Shown here: positions 1 to 13,118 of the stretch, piece by piece
Numbering within the stretch: position 1 is the first letter of the stretch
How the letters are laid out: every line of letters begins with the position of its first letter
NCBI RefSeq assembly: GCF_018320785.1
Contig: NC_054867.1
Span: 25,485,855 to 25,549,854, forward strand
Direction: 5' to 3'
Origin: Cheilinus undulatus
Lineage: Eukaryota; Chordata; Actinopteri; Labriformes; Labridae
DNA: 64,000 nucleotides
Notes under the pieces: model-generated
What the model was told of the DNA's origin: nothing
The model's input: the letters and a program-made list of their open reading frames with translations, nothing else
Databases searched by the model: none
Translations under genes and position numbers: made by a program

Positions 1-125
1 TAAACCAACTTCAAAGGCCAAAGATGACCTTTGACTTCTTAAAAGTTGTAATTTATGTGCATCTGCCCACTGCTTTTTACATTTTTTATTTTGTATAAAC
101 AGCAATAAAGACATCATGTATAGAT
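1..125 (+). other. Possible 3' end of an upstream transcript
   Basis: AATAAA at 104-109, preceded by T-rich unique sequence, resembles a polyadenylation region of a plus-strand gene lying left of the window. No coding sequence is visible to confirm it. Confidence 0.2.
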
Positions 126-3100
126 TATACATGTTTTTTTCTATAAGAAGTTGTCTCGTCTATATGAACACGAGCACTTTCAGTGTCACCTCTCAGTACT
201 TGATGTATCGAAAATCTTTTTTCTGAACATTCCTTTAAGGTTCCAATGTTCTGTGCAGGTAATGAGTGTGTGTGTGTGTTCGTAACTGCTGTTAAGATGT
301 GTCGGGTGTGTTGGGCGTCAGCTGCTGTTTCAGATTACTACAACAACACTTTCACTATGTTTTCGGCTTGAAAAAAAAAGACAGTTCACTTGAGTCTGGA
401 TTAACATGATAGGGAATGAGGACACATCAGTAACCCAGTTAAATTTCTGTTTCATGAGGGGGGCCTCCAAAATGTCTGTGGTCCATGGGTTTAGAGTGGC
501 ATTGAGTCCCCAGTGTTCATAGAGATATGATTTCTCATGCATGCACACACAGAGTATTAAGGAGAGCCGTATCTGACCAAAAAAAAAAAAAGCCACAAAG
601 TGAGTAAAATTGTTGTCATGTTGTCTGTATTTCTTCTTTGTGCCGATCTGCTTGTGTCATATTACAGTGTGATGACATATGGGTGCCTAGGCCTGACTGG
701 GCTTTGAGCAATGTGAGTGCCAACCCCTTGGGGTCAGGGTACTGGGTGGCTTCAGTAAGTTTCAGGGCAACTGGGTCTAGTGTGAGTGTGCCCAAACACA
801 ATGCTTGCAACCACTGATAGTTTGTGCACTCTTGTTTTCTCTCTTGGACACACAAACTAAATTAAATTATAAATAATAATTGTATTATGTAAAAAATTTA
901 CATGTAGGCAGACAGAATTTAGAAGCAGAAGGTACACCTGATTAAGTGATTATCAACCTTCTGTAGTAGAAATTAAACATCCCATATAGCCCAATCCTGT
1001 ACCATACATTTGTGTTTGTTTCAAAAAATGTGTTCATACTTGTATTAGATTATACCTCAGTATGTGTGGATAATTTTCACTAAAACTGATAGACAGGCTA
1101 ACTATGGGGCTGTGGCGTATTAGACTGTGCCTATATACAGCCATGTCTTCCTCTTCAAATTCACTTTCAAGGCACAATGTCACCAATGTCCCTGCTTTTA
1201 ATACAAAAATAAAAAAAACTCTCACTTAATAGTTAAATTGCATTGACCAAAACATTACATTTAAGAGGAGTAATAGCTTTTAGGGGTTTTTGCATTTAAA
1301 AAGGTCTGGGCAGGATATTTGTATATAGGCAGACAAACACACACACACAAAATACACACAGGTTGGCGAGGGGCAGCCTAACAATGCAAAGTGGAAAAAC
1401 ATGAGTCGGGCTGTTGAGCATGAAAAAAGATGTCTTCAAATGAATAGAGTAAACCGTGGCAAATGAAGAGATGCATCAAGGTGGAGGAGGCTGAATGAGA
1501 GATGAATGGAAGCAAAAGAGTGGAACAGGGAGAGGCTGATTTGCGTAATCCCATCGTGGAAATTGACTTTTAAATGCAATATTCAATTTCTGCACTCCTG
1601 AAAGCGAGGGACAGAGAGCGAGCAAGCCAGGCTTTTTTGCTTAATAATAATAACAAAATAATGTACTTGAGACATAAAAGCAAATAGAGAAATGAGAACA
1701 GGCAAGCTTTCGGAAGGTGGAGACACATCTCTGGAGCGCATAAACACAGAGTGTGACAGCTAACAAGCTGGGGAGAATTAGTTCCACCTTAGCCTTTCAG
1801 GTTTTACATTCATAAGCAGAAAAACACTGAGTTTCAATAGGAGCACACAAGTCACCAGAAATATGCAGAATGGACAGTAACCTTTGAATGTGACAAGTTT
1901 TTACAACAGCTTCTGTGTTTGACTGAGCAAACACAAAGATGAAGCTCTGCTATCATCAGAAAAAGGAGATGTGGTTGGGTTGGCAAACTTTAAAAGGACC
2001 TGAGTCAGGTCGACTTAATGCTTAAAGTGAGAGCATAATAATCTGAGTCCATGTAAACAGAAATGTACAGAGATTCAAAAGCTACTACGCCATAGATGTA
2101 TCCATTTTCTGCATCACTGCTCTTAGCATATTCTGTATTTGAAAAGAAACATAAAATAAAATAACCACATTATTTAGGGGGAAAGGGCAAAAGCTCTGAG
2201 TTCAGAGATTCTCAGAGACTTTAGTAACTTTTTATTGTGTCTTGAAAGCTGACACACATGATGATCCTAACTAAAGTGTTGCCTTGAGGATTTTTGTGAA
2301 AATGAAGGTGAGAAAAGGGCTTTTATACAAGTTATAAAACTTAGAAGTATAAAACTTTTTATCATGCATATTGTGTAAATATATATTCTTTAACAAAATA
2401 ATTTAAAAAAACCAAAAAAAAAAAAAACCTTGCTTTAAAATTTGGGTTTGACCATGGCTAAATTTAGCAGACAAAGTCATTGCTTTATGGTAAAGTATCA
2501 TCAATGTCCAGTGAGATTCTGCTCTTTCCAAGTAAGGTGATGCTTGTGTTTTCATTAAACTTGAGGGATTAACTTGTTTTTTCTAGGTCTTTAAAATTCC
2601 CTCAACACTTAAGCACAAAGAAATCCCTTTAAAGCACGATGCATTATCACAAAAATGCTTTATTAAGTTTGAAACAAGCTTGTTTTCTTAGATCCTAAAA
2701 AGCTGATGAGTTATATATAATGGGTTTTCATTCGGGCACCTAAGCACCTAAGGTGATTATCTAAATACAGTTTTAGGTTGCCAGACAGCCTGTTTTTAAA
2801 CAAGCCTTGATAAATGGGGTGTCTTTAACTCACAAAAATAATTTGTAAAGAATAAACAAAAGAGTCAAGAATGTATTTTGTACTTCTATGTTGAGTTACA
2901 ATGAAATGTGTAACACCAAAGCATAAGGTGAATATTTGCACATTTCCTTTCTTGCTAGTTATTGCAGAATTCATAAAGCTTTTTCCTTACACCGATAGAA
3001 ATATTAGATATACTTTAATATAATATTATTCTAGATCTAAATTGTTTCGTTCTTCTTCACAAGTACTGATATTTTCCTGCAACTTTGCTTCTGTTTCAGT

Positions 3101-3895
3101 TCTGTTTAAAGCAGAAACACAAAGAAAAATGTGTTTCTACAGATTTTGATTCTGTGATGGTTCTGGGTAAAATTCAGATAAAAACAAAAAAACAAAAACA
3201 AAAAACAAAAAAACAAGGAACCAGAAAGGTTTCTGTTCTAGGGTTGAGCTAAACAATTCTGATCAACTCTGTTTTAATTTGCTATTAGTTATAAAGCTGC
3301 TTTTAATCTGAGGGTTTCAGATAAAGTTTTGGTTGACATGTTAGTTTCATATGCAACCATTTTGTACGCTCTTCTGAAAGATAATTATAAAATAAAAGGG
3401 GGGTAAACTGGAACAAACATCAGGAATACTATTTGTGTTGCAGAATATAAGTAAATCACCACTCAGGTGAAATGTCTGTCTGTCTTTGTCTGACAGGAAA
3501 CTGTCTCAGAGGAGCTTATCACTGTGGCTAGGCTTCCGAAAACAGAGACATTATCAGAGCCTCAATATTTTTAAGACTACACACACATATGCAGAACAGG
3601 ACCCTACAAGTCCTTCACCTTGACTCTTCAAGTGTGTACTAAAAGTGCTCAAGCCTCGTTACAATGCCCCAACTTATGCAGACATAATCCAGTCCATGGT
3701 CTGTTAATGTTGGACAAAAGCAATGATTTAGCATGAATAACTGCAGCAGTCACAGCTCACTAACAACTATGTGCCTCCACACTTAATAAATCCTCAAAAT
3801 TATATCTAAAGACACATGCTTTATATTTTGCATTAAATCTATTTTATATTTTAAAATCAGGAGATTTTATTAATCATCAAGATGCTTCACTTTCA
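126..3895. other. Intergenic, no gene recognised
   Basis: AT-rich unique-looking sequence with short TG/CA runs and an A-rich ACAAA tract at 3180-3215. The stretch 1380-1630 is complex and repeat-free and could be constrained non-coding DNA. Short ORFs lack any family signature. Confidence 0.5.
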
Positions 3896-4003
3896 GTTTT
3901 GTTTTCCAGTGGCCAGTCCAATGTCACCCAATGACTGCTGGAATTGGCTCCAGCCTCCAACGACCCTGGACTGGACATGTGATTTAAATAATGGATGGAT
4001 GTT
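3896..4003 (+). mobile_element. LINE 3' tail fragment (L2/CR1-like) ending in ATGG repeats
   Basis: The text CACCCAATGACTGCTGGAAT, then GGCTCCAGCCTCC and CGACCCTGGACTGGA, running into ATGGATGGATG, is the very common teleost non-LTR retrotransposon tail. Related tails lie at 42893-42990 (reverse) and 47700-47812. Class recognised from memory; the exact family is unassigned. Confidence 0.7.
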
Positions 4004-5285
4004 TTATTTCTCCCTCTTAATTGTTTAATGTTTCACACACTACAGTAAATACATAACCTCTGTGAACCATTTGACACCTATTGATAACAGCACTGAGCGA
4101 GGAAGCACTGGTGTATCCTCCACGGAAGTCTTTTTACCAAAGGTGCACATGATTGGTTTGGAGGCGCAGCATCTGCCAGAAAAGCCGCACTTCTGCACAG
4201 TTCAGAGCTCTGTGGTGGATTATTTATCAGATTACAGATTATGTGAAAGAGAGCCTCAGTTATCAGCTAATAAAAATGGATCTGTAGGCTAGATAGATGA
4301 GGATGTTAACAATGATTAAATGGTTACATTTTTAAACCAAAAACATTCTACTGATAATCAGATATGTAACATGAAATGAAGCCTGCCAGTTAGTTCTGCC
4401 AGAATCTCGAGTCAATCAATCACACCTGACATGCATCTTAATCAAATCACATGACCCACATCCTCCTAAACTAGTTGGCTATTTAAGCTGCGTGATTTCC
4501 TTTCTCTTCCTCTGCTGCAACCCTTCGCTTGGATTAAAGCTGTGCTCTTGCTTGCAACCCTCCTCCACTCCAGCATCCACCTGCTGGCTCCGACTGGGGG
4601 TTAAAGCTGTTATATTGTCACTCCTCAAATTTTGTATGTAAAATTTTTTTGGAGTGTTTTAGTCAGAGCCGGGCACCAAACATAATATGTTGCATAATAA
4701 ATGGTTAAACAAACTTCTACGTGAGATTACTGGCTGAAATAAAGATTGCTTTTCTTAATACATTTCATTGCAGATTTTTTTTTCCATTTTTATTGTGAGT
4801 CATCATAAAGGTTTTTAAAGTTAATTTAAATACGGGTCTGCTAATGTTTGGGCTATGACGTGAATCAGCTGATCAGCTGATCATCAGTGCCTGACATCAC
4901 TCAGACGCTGTGAAGTGAAGGATTTCTCATTCACCAAGTTGTGCCTCCTCTCTCCTCCTGTCTCTTCCTCACATCTCTCTTTCAATTCCTCGCTGGGTGG
5001 AGCTAAGAGGCGAGGAAACGACGCGAACGGAGGAAGGAGACCAAAATATAAAACGAGAAAGACCTTAAGTTTGTACCGTCTTTAATGTTTTGGAAACCAA
5101 AATAAGTCCACATATCCACTATGAATGCAGCAGAAGCTGCACTGCTGTGTAGGCATGAGCAACTGGCTCACTCAGACCGGAAGTCTCACGTGATCTCGTT
5201 GTCTAAGCAGAGGAGAAGAGGTAACAGTCAACTGCCTGCTGCCAGCTGGTGGCGCCTGCCGCCAACTAGTGGTCAGGGGGTGAAA
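4004..5285. other. Intergenic; contains nested palindromes
   Basis: No gene recognised. TGATCAGCTGATCA (4870-4883) and the overlapping CAGCTGATCAGCTG (4866-4879) are perfect palindromes. The GC-richer part from about 4900 probably belongs to the hAT-like element that ends at 5415. Confidence 0.4.
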
Positions 5286-5416
5286 TTACATCACAAACCA
5301 CCGCACCAACAAAGTGAAAATATCGATATTGCATTTTAAAATATCGATACAGTATTGCGCCGCGAAATATCGTGATATATCGTTTTTATTTTTCTTATTT
5401 TTCTTACACCCCTAGT
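5286..5416. mobile_element. Terminus of a hAT-like non-autonomous element
   Basis: The ATATCGATA...CGCGAAATATCGTGATATATCG text, ending in TTACACCCCTAG, reads in reverse as CTAGGGGTGTAA followed by ATATCG palindromes. That is a widespread hAT-type end in fish. The opposite end was not located, so the element is partial or older sequence to the left has decayed. Confidence 0.5.
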
Positions 5417-7419
5417 TGTTTGAAATTAAAGAGATCTACCCTTAAAGCTAACAGACATTTCTTTATCCTGTTGATGCATTACAAACCAAATACAATACAC
5501 AAGGACAACTCACTGAAGGAAATAACATACTTTATTTTAATCATTTTGCTGTTCATAAAGTGAAGTTGTTGCTCCTTAATTCAACCTCCATGCTGAGTTG
5601 AATGTGGATGTTATAATGTTTTTTTTCTTTATGATGTTTTATATATTCTACTTGTTTGACAATTAATCAATAAATGTGTTACTTTTTCTGTAAATAAAGG
5701 GTTCCCAACTTTATGTGTAGAAACAAAACAACCTACCAGTTTCTGATGAACCCTGCTTTTTCTTCTCTGATCACTTCCTCTCTGCATGGTTGTGGTGATG
5801 TAACAAGTTCCTGATGAGATTCTCAGCAGGTCCATCTTGCTCTTCTTCCTGTATCGAACTTAAGACAGAAAAAAAAAAACTATTCAATTCTTTGAAATTG
5901 TCAGTTAAGATCATCTAAAAACGATCAATCAGAATTGTTGCATCAGGAAGTACGACTTGCACGCTCTTTGGATTGATCAATAATTTTTTTTCATTCAATC
6001 TAAGTCACACACTTGGTAAAATCGAAACTAATGTGTCTCAAACTGTAACAAGAACGGTTTTCTTTAATGAATTGTCTAATCTGGCTTTGTTTGTTTTTGG
6101 CCTTTGTATTCAAATGGAAATGCATAAGACAACAGGAAACTTAATGTCCTCTAGACAATAAAACCAAAACAATATCAAATGCAATTTAATAAATCGTTTT
6201 AATTGGTACTGGAATTATTCAAACTTGAGAGAGGACTGCACTGCCACTTTGAGTAACAGAATACCAATCACATAATTCTTTGTCAAACCAAACAACTATA
6301 TTGCACACTGAATTGGTGATTACAAACTGATTTGATTTTATCTGAATAAAGAGGCCAAAAATGTGCATAGTTCAGATAACATCCTCAGCTTGACATAGAA
6401 ATCACCTTCTAAAGAAAAACATTCGATTCAAAAGGTGAAAGAATGTTTCAGCACGCTGTTAACCAATCCATGTACCAAGGGCAAGTCGTCAATTCAATCT
6501 TGACGGTAACAGATATCAAAGGGTTTTATATTGCTGGGTGCATTTTTGTAGCCTTAAAGTTAATTAGACATTCTTGGAATTTGACTCGGAATTTATGTAT
6601 CCCTGCACATAAGCCTTTTTGAAACATATGTAACTGAAATGATGGCCTGTAGAAAGATGTTGCTGCTGGGGTAACCCTGAAACACAGGTGCACGCCAGGC
6701 ATCAGTCACTCACACCTACACACACACAAACACACACTAGTCCCATAGCTCTAGCTGCAATCAGTGTGTTTATACAGAGTGTCAAAAAACCTGGGTTTCT
6801 GTGACAAAAAGCACTAGGTGAAAAGAGGAATGCCAAGACATCGCACTAAATGGTGTAGACCTTATCATCAGTCTCTAAACAAGCACACACACACAACTGC
6901 ACGTGGAGTTGTCCGTTCTCGCTCACTGACGAGGACTGATGGCGTGAACGGAGATGAGGACAGAGGAGTCAAACAAAGGAGTGAAATATGAAGACGGGAG
7001 GAAACAGAGAGCCAAAATAAGAGAGGAGGAAGCAGAGGAATGGAGCACAGGATGAAGCTGACAGATATTAAAACAGCCAGAGCACAATGACGGAGCTCTC
7101 CCTTCCTGGGAGCTAATATGCAGAGATTAGTGGAAGGGTGGGAGAGAAGGAGAGACAGAGGGAGAACGCACACAAAATAGGAAAGTTTTTTAAACCCTTT
7201 TTAAACCAACCTGCCTTCTCAGGGAGTCTTTTTTCATCTTTCTTTAAAATTCAAATTCTGATATTAACAGAGTGCTCATGTAACATCCCGCCTATTAAAG
7301 TGGAATCCTATGTTCAGTGATGTTTTTCTTTAGTTTAGTACTTTTCAAGAAAGTATCATGATTATGACAATTTAGCAAGGCAAAAAGCACTCCTGTTGCT
7401 ATAAAATCCCTGTTTAAAG
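5417..7419. other. Intergenic, no gene recognised
   Basis: AT-rich sequence with short CA repeats near 6716-6735 and 6885-6895. A purine-rich segment at 6950-7160 produces a leucine/serine-rich reverse ORF with no family signature. Confidence 0.5.
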
Positions 7420-8625
7420 TAGGGATGCACAATAATTATCAATACTGATAAATTATCCGCCGATATTGCATATATTTTATATATTTTTACCATCCCAATA
7501 AAAAAAAAAATTGACAAAAAAAAACAACCAATAATGAAGGCGTTTGTGTTCTTTCTCACAAGACAACATATTTCGAAACAGCAGGCGGCGCCGAAGGACA
7601 TGACCCACTGTTAAACACCAGAGAAGAAGAGGAAGCAGCCTCAGTGCTAAGAGGCTAACAACATGGTGAAGTTATTGAGTATTTACAGGGAACACAGCAT
7701 GACAATGTTTGTAAAATTTGCCCTGCAAAGATCCCGGAGAGTGTAAAAAGTCCTCAAGTTTTACACAACAGCTCTTATAAGTCACTGAAAAGTCAGCATC
7801 CTAATGTTGTTAAAACAAAGCGGCAATGGCCGCTAGCCTTAGCTGCAGGAATTAGGACCAAGCCAAAGGCTAATACCAGGCAGCGCTGATTCAGCAGGCA
7901 CTGAAAACTGCAGAAAGTTTGCCAGAGCAAAAAGGCGCAACGATAATAATGACAAAATCAGTCTGACAGTCTCCTGATCCACTGCTCCTTTCAGAGACGT
8001 ATCCCTGCCTGCTCTGTTTGATGTGGTTTCATTCAGTCTAATCAACATTAGGAACAGAAGTTTAGCCACAGACCATGGTGTACTTTACATTTTTAACCTA
8101 TTTCTGATATGACTTATGTCAGTGCATATTTTTAATCTGTATGTAAAATAGCAGCTCTCTTCTTTTCTGACTTAAGCTGCAAAAAAAAAAAAAAAAAAAT
8201 CTGACTCCCAAACATCTCTTTTTGTTAAGCATGACAGCCTGTTATCATTTGGTTTGATTTGACATATGTCAGCTGAATTCTTGTTTAGTTGATTGAAATA
8301 TCAGACTTGACCCCTTGTCAAGAAATTCATTTCAGTTGTTTGTTGTACTTTGTTTGGTACACAAATGTTTAACTGAAAAAAGTCAGAATAGTTCTTTGTT
8401 TTTCTATGTAAACATGAGTGATGTCAGAATTAGTTAAAAATATCTTTGCTCACTTAATATTAACCCGTTCTTATCCCTATATGTGCATAAATATATTGAA
8501 TGAACTTCTTTTTTAAATCAACAATTGAAAAAAAAATTTCAGTTCTTATTGGTTATCTGCTATCAGGAGTAGGGTATTATCAGCTATTGGTATCGGTTCA
8601 AAAAAATACATATCATGCATCACTA
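7420..8625. mobile_element. Degenerate hAT element, about 1.2 kb
   Basis: Starts TAGGGATGCACAATAAT and ends ATATCATGCATCACTA, the imperfect reverse complement of the TAGGGATGCACGATATT end seen at 11505. Inside, around 7690-7800, frame remnants read as a decayed BED-type finger (KICPAKIPESVKS). No clear 8-bp target duplication remains. This is an internally deleted, old copy. Confidence 0.55.
8181..8199. repeat. Poly-A tract
   Basis: A19 within the degenerate hAT element; no retroposon body beside it. Confidence 0.85.
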
Positions 8626-10339
8626 ATTTCTATATGAAATGGCACTGCAGTGCTCTATATCTGTGCAACATCTGGCTTAATTGTTTACAACAAAGCATTA
8701 TGTGCCGCTTATAATCTCCTGATCCCACTTAGAAGTTGAGGGAAATTTTTACTTCACAGCATCATTCAATGCCGGTTGTGATGACACTAACTAGCCCCCT
8801 GAGCCTAGCTGTTGTTGCTAACTGCTATTAAGTGGAGTGTCATGTGTTTGAAGACTGGTGTTGCTTCGGCATTTAATTATGTTTCATTGCACATCTTCCT
8901 GACTTTCTCGTGTTGGAAGAAACCAGAAATAATCCAGTGTGCTTGTTTTGGTGTGAGACGTGCGCTGCACCTGCAGTTTAGCGTCTGCTGCCATCTTCTG
9001 GCATTTTTTTTTTTTTGTTAACTGTGCCAAAGAGGATGTGTATTTTAAAACTGCCACCACAGAATTTACGGCCATTATCAATTCTGTAACACCTGTATCA
9101 CATGTATTGGCAAAGAGTGTGGTGATATAGGCGATAAATTGTTGAGCACATGCCTGTTGTACCTTAAAAATGCTGTGAAAACAATGCCTCCTCCACCCTA
9201 TCCACCTGAAAAACTGTGTATCTGATGTGTAGTGGGTGTCCAGTTAAATGTTGTTTTATGTCTTCACTGGATGGTAATGGCAGTCAAACCTCAACAACTA
9301 AACTATTTTGGGGAACTGTGTAAACCTCTCATTCTCATGAGACTTAAAGGAAGATTTTAGACAAGCTGAAAATGTATCTTTGTAACACACACATCCACAG
9401 ATTGCACATAAACACACAAGTGCACAAACAGACATAACCACAGCCTCCTCCAGTATGTGTGGGAAGAGGGAAAAGGAAGGTGAGGGAAACTAATATTTCT
9501 CTTGAGAGAGATTGATGTGATCTGTTCAGCACTTCATTGTTTGAGGACGATTTGAGCGAACAGCCTTTTCTCAGCAGACCTGACTGTCTGCGTGTGTGTC
9601 TGTGAGTCAACAGCAGACCATGAGCATTAAGGAAAGAAATTGCTCTATTATTTTAGCGACTGCAACAAATCAGTTGGTTCACCTTTGTCCCTCTCAATTG
9701 TTGGAGCGAACACGGACAAACTCAGGCAGCACACGTGGGACTGCCTGCTTGTTCGTGCACTGCATAAGCTCAGCAGAGTGAATAGACCCTTTCACATCCA
9801 CAGATAAAGGGATGAGGGGTAATAAAATGTGTGTACTTGATTCACTAATACACTTGAGCTGTCCTTTCATGCAATTCACCCAAGCCATCTCTAAGGGAAA
9901 TAGCAACATACACACTCTCTCAGCGTACAGCCAGACTAAAGCCTACATATGAAAAAGAAACTTCACTCAGTGTGCAGCTTAAAATGTTATAACCCTCAAG
10001 ACCCCCCAAATAAATCAAAAGTAGCTGAAGTTTACTTAAAATGCCATTCTGGACTCAATTCAAGCAAACATCAAACAAAAAACAGAAAAAAGACAGATAA
10101 TGTCTGTAACTACTTGTTCAAAATTACTCCAGCTGGAAATGTGATACTTCGCATGAGAATTTAAGTCAAAGTATGTAAAAACATGCAAAAATAGCTCTAA
10201 ATGGTAACTGACAGGTTTTCTTGATACTAAACAATGTCACATAATGATTCAATTCCATTTTTGACCCAAAACCTTGAATAACAATGCTAAAAACTTTGAC
10301 TGTTTTCAAACCCTAACTCTACGCAGTGATTTCATAATT
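8626..10339. other. Intergenic, no gene recognised
   Basis: Unique AT-rich sequence with small T and CA runs (9006-9016, 9388-9420). ORFs of 60-90 codons overlap on both strands without any recognisable domain. Confidence 0.5.
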
Positions 10340-10353
10340 TCTATGCCTTTTTT

Positions 10354-10545
10354 TTTTTCCTTTCTTTTAAGATTTATGTTTGGGCATTTTTGTGCCTTTA
10401 TTTGATAGATGAGGACAGTGGATAGAGTCGGAAACAGGGACGAAAGCAGGGGAGAGACATGCAGTAAATGGCCTCAGGCCGGATTCGAACCTGGGCCGTC
10501 CGTGAACATGGGGCGCGCCTTTAACCACTAGGCCACCTGCGCCCC
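10354..10545 (-). mobile_element. tRNA-derived SINE with perfect target duplication
   Basis: Read on the minus strand from 10545, it has a Pol III box A (TGGCCTAGTGG, 10535-10525) and box B (GGTTCGAATCC, 10491-10481), then a C/T-rich body, AATAAAGGCAC and an A-rich tail. The 14-bp TCTATGCCTTTTTT flanks both sides (10340-10353 and 10546-10559), proving a retroposed insertion. The tRNA-like head lacks a pairing acceptor stem, so it is not a functional tRNA. A degraded copy of the same family is at 28356. Confidence 0.9.
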
Positions 10546-10559
10546 TCTATGCCTTTTTT

Positions 10560-11504
10560 AAAGTCAACAGTCAGAGTCTGCCAACAAAACAGATCCTTCA
10601 CTGAAAAATCTTTGGCCTCTAAAAATTAAAGACATTTGTGTAAAACTTTAACCCACATGTTATCAGGACAAACAAAAGCAATTTGGTTATTTAAAACACC
10701 TTTGGTAACTTGAATAGCTGTGCATGCTGTTTACAGAGGGTCAGTGGTTTGATGGGATTTTCTTTTACAAAACTTTCCATGAAAGGCTTTATTTGCTGTT
10801 CACAGTCACAGTTAGTCAAGACTGCAAGTGAAGAGTTTTCTTGAGTGAATAAAGGAGGGAACAAAAAGCTGGTAGATGCCTTTTTCTAAAATATATTTCT
10901 GTATTTTACAAAAGGGAAACCAGCAAGATTTAGAAAAAAACTGTGTTGCAATGGACATCTCTGGTCCAGTGACCCAGTTATTGACAAGAAACTCCATTTT
11001 AAAGTGTTAGCTTTATATTTGATGTGTTAAAATACTGATAATACTGATAGAGAAATGACAGGTGCCTCTAAGCACTAATTCTGGCACTTCAGGGTAAGGA
11101 GGGCTTTAGATTAAGAGGGCTGCCACTGTGGTCAAGTACAAGACATTCTCCATCATATCAGACCCCTCACAGAAGCACAGGGTTTAAGGAACATCACTTA
11201 TGCTATAGAGCTTTCACGTTATGAGGAAGATAATCAGTGAGTGGGTAGTAACAATATCAAAAGTATAGACTTTGGTATGATTTTATAAATAAACCATACT
11301 GATACCCGTTTCGTTACCACAACGGCATAAATAGAGGTCATAGACACATAGACACAGAAAACTCCTTGAAGGTGTCTTAATTGCACAAATACATGCTATT
11401 GTATTGATATAATTTAGGCAGTGCCAGCTCCTTTACACTGCAAATTGCACAATCTCATGTTATGTTTTGGTTTGCTGAAATAACAAACATTGTATCATTT
11501 TTGT
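10560..11504. other. Intergenic, no gene recognised
   Basis: AT-rich sequence. Its last 8 bases (ATTTTTGT, 11497-11504) are the left target duplication of the hAT element that follows. Confidence 0.6.
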
Positions 11505-11654
11505 TAGGGATGCACGATATTATCGGCGGTATATCAGAATTGGTCGATAATAGCTAAAAAATGTTAATTATTGGTATCGGCCGACAGTAGAATTTACGCC
11601 GATCTGTATGGCCAATAATGTGACGTCATAATTAAGTGAACGTGATGATGCCGG

Positions 11655-12452
11655 ATGTGCGCAAACAACAACCAACTCAACATGAGGGCTGTGTGGGATA
11701 AGTTTGAGGTGTGGAAACAAGACAGCAAAGTAGCTGCTTACATCACTTGTAAAGTACATGTGATGCGTGGAGGAGCTCGGAAACATGCCTTTAACACCAC
11801 CAGTTTAATTTTGCATCTAAAAAACTGCCAACCTGATGACTACAAGGAGTTTCTTAAGATAAAGAATGACAAAACTTCGCACCAGGGAAAACTCGTCGGA
11901 GGCCTCTACTTCAGTCATTTGACAAAGCTAAAAAATACAGCAGTGACCATTGAATTTAGAGCTCTTGATAATCAGCCTTTCAGCGCTGTGGGCTATATGG
12001 GCTTCCGCAGGCTAATGATGCATTTATTTGAACTGCAAAACTTTGTTTCCAGTCACATAGAGAAGCTCCTTGTTAAAGCTAAACATATTAGCTTCACCAC
12101 CGATATATGGACATCAAGTGTACATCCTTTTGGCATGTTGAGCCTCACTGCCTCAGTGGATAGATAAGAATTTCACTCTTAAAAAGTCTGTCCTGCATTC
12201 AAAGGAGTGCTCACTCAGCAGCTACAATTGCAGCTGCTTTGATAACAAGCTTCGGATATGGAAAATAGAGATAAAGAACGTGCATGTCGTCCAACGTGAC
12301 ATGCGCGAAACATGGCAAAAGCAATGATGGACTTCTGTGTGCCAAGTCTCCCATGCACACTCAAAGGTGCACGAAGGTGTCTCCCGCATTGGAGATGTGG
12401 GTGTCACTGTGTTGTTACAGGGCTGTTTACAGTGAAATGCCCATTAAACTTG
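11655..12452 (+). pseudogene. hAT transposase remnant with BED-type finger
   Basis: The open frame 11655-12167 (170 codons) contains a degenerate BED finger (VWDKFEVWKQ... CKVHVMRGG... LILHLKNC), in which one Cys and one His are replaced. It continues with hAT-specific text: LDNQPFSAVGYMGFRRLM and ISFTTDIWTSSVHPFGMLSL. Beyond the stop, shifted frames still read LKKSVLHSKEC and later ARNMAKAM-like text to about 12452, where the nested insertion begins. The catalytic core beyond is lost. It resembles ZBED-type transposases but is not a host gene. Confidence 0.85.
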
Positions 12453-12461
12453 GTTGTCTAA

Positions 12462-13047
12462 TAGGGGTGCGCGATAAGACGATCTTAGATCGTAAAGAAA
12501 AAGAATGTATTGGCGATCTGCTTAGTCTGTTTTATTGTATGGTCGGCTCTACTACTTCTCGCTCTTTGCTCTTTATGTCACTGCTCATTTCAGCCTTATT
12601 CAGAGCAGTAAATCAACGTATACATGACCTTTTTTAAATAAAAATCAAAATTGCGTTAAAATAACATACAGTCACAACTTAACTGCATAACCACATGTCT
12701 CAAGAAATCGTCTATTGTGTGTCATATTTATATTTTCTTTATTTGGCAGTCTGTAAACAAGGCTGAAGTAAATGTGATGTTAAATTGCATACTGTATGAA
12801 CAGGCTACTTGTTTAAATCTTCAGCTGTAGGAATTCTTTTTAAAGACCATATACTTTGAATGCAAATCAAAGTGTCAAAATGTGCTTAATAAAGTGTAAA
12901 GTAGATTTTAAAACACAGACGAAGACACACATAATAATTCTAAAGTGGTGCAGAAAATTTAGAAATTGGTTCCAGAAGACAGAATAGATCAGAATGCAAG
13001 AAAATAAATGTTTGTAACTTTAATAAATTGTGGGATAAGACCTCTAC

Positions 13048-13118
<71 letters not shown>

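Noticed and set aside
10481..10545. tRNA gene suggested by GGTTCGAATCC and TGGCCTAGTGG
   Set aside because: No acceptor-stem pairing, and it is followed by a SINE body, A-rich tail and target duplication.
11655..12167. 170-codon ORF with BED-finger and hAT text as a host ZBED-like gene
   Set aside because: It lies inside an element with perfect inverted ends and 8-bp duplications, is frameshifted after 12167 and has lost zinc ligands, so it is a transposase relic.
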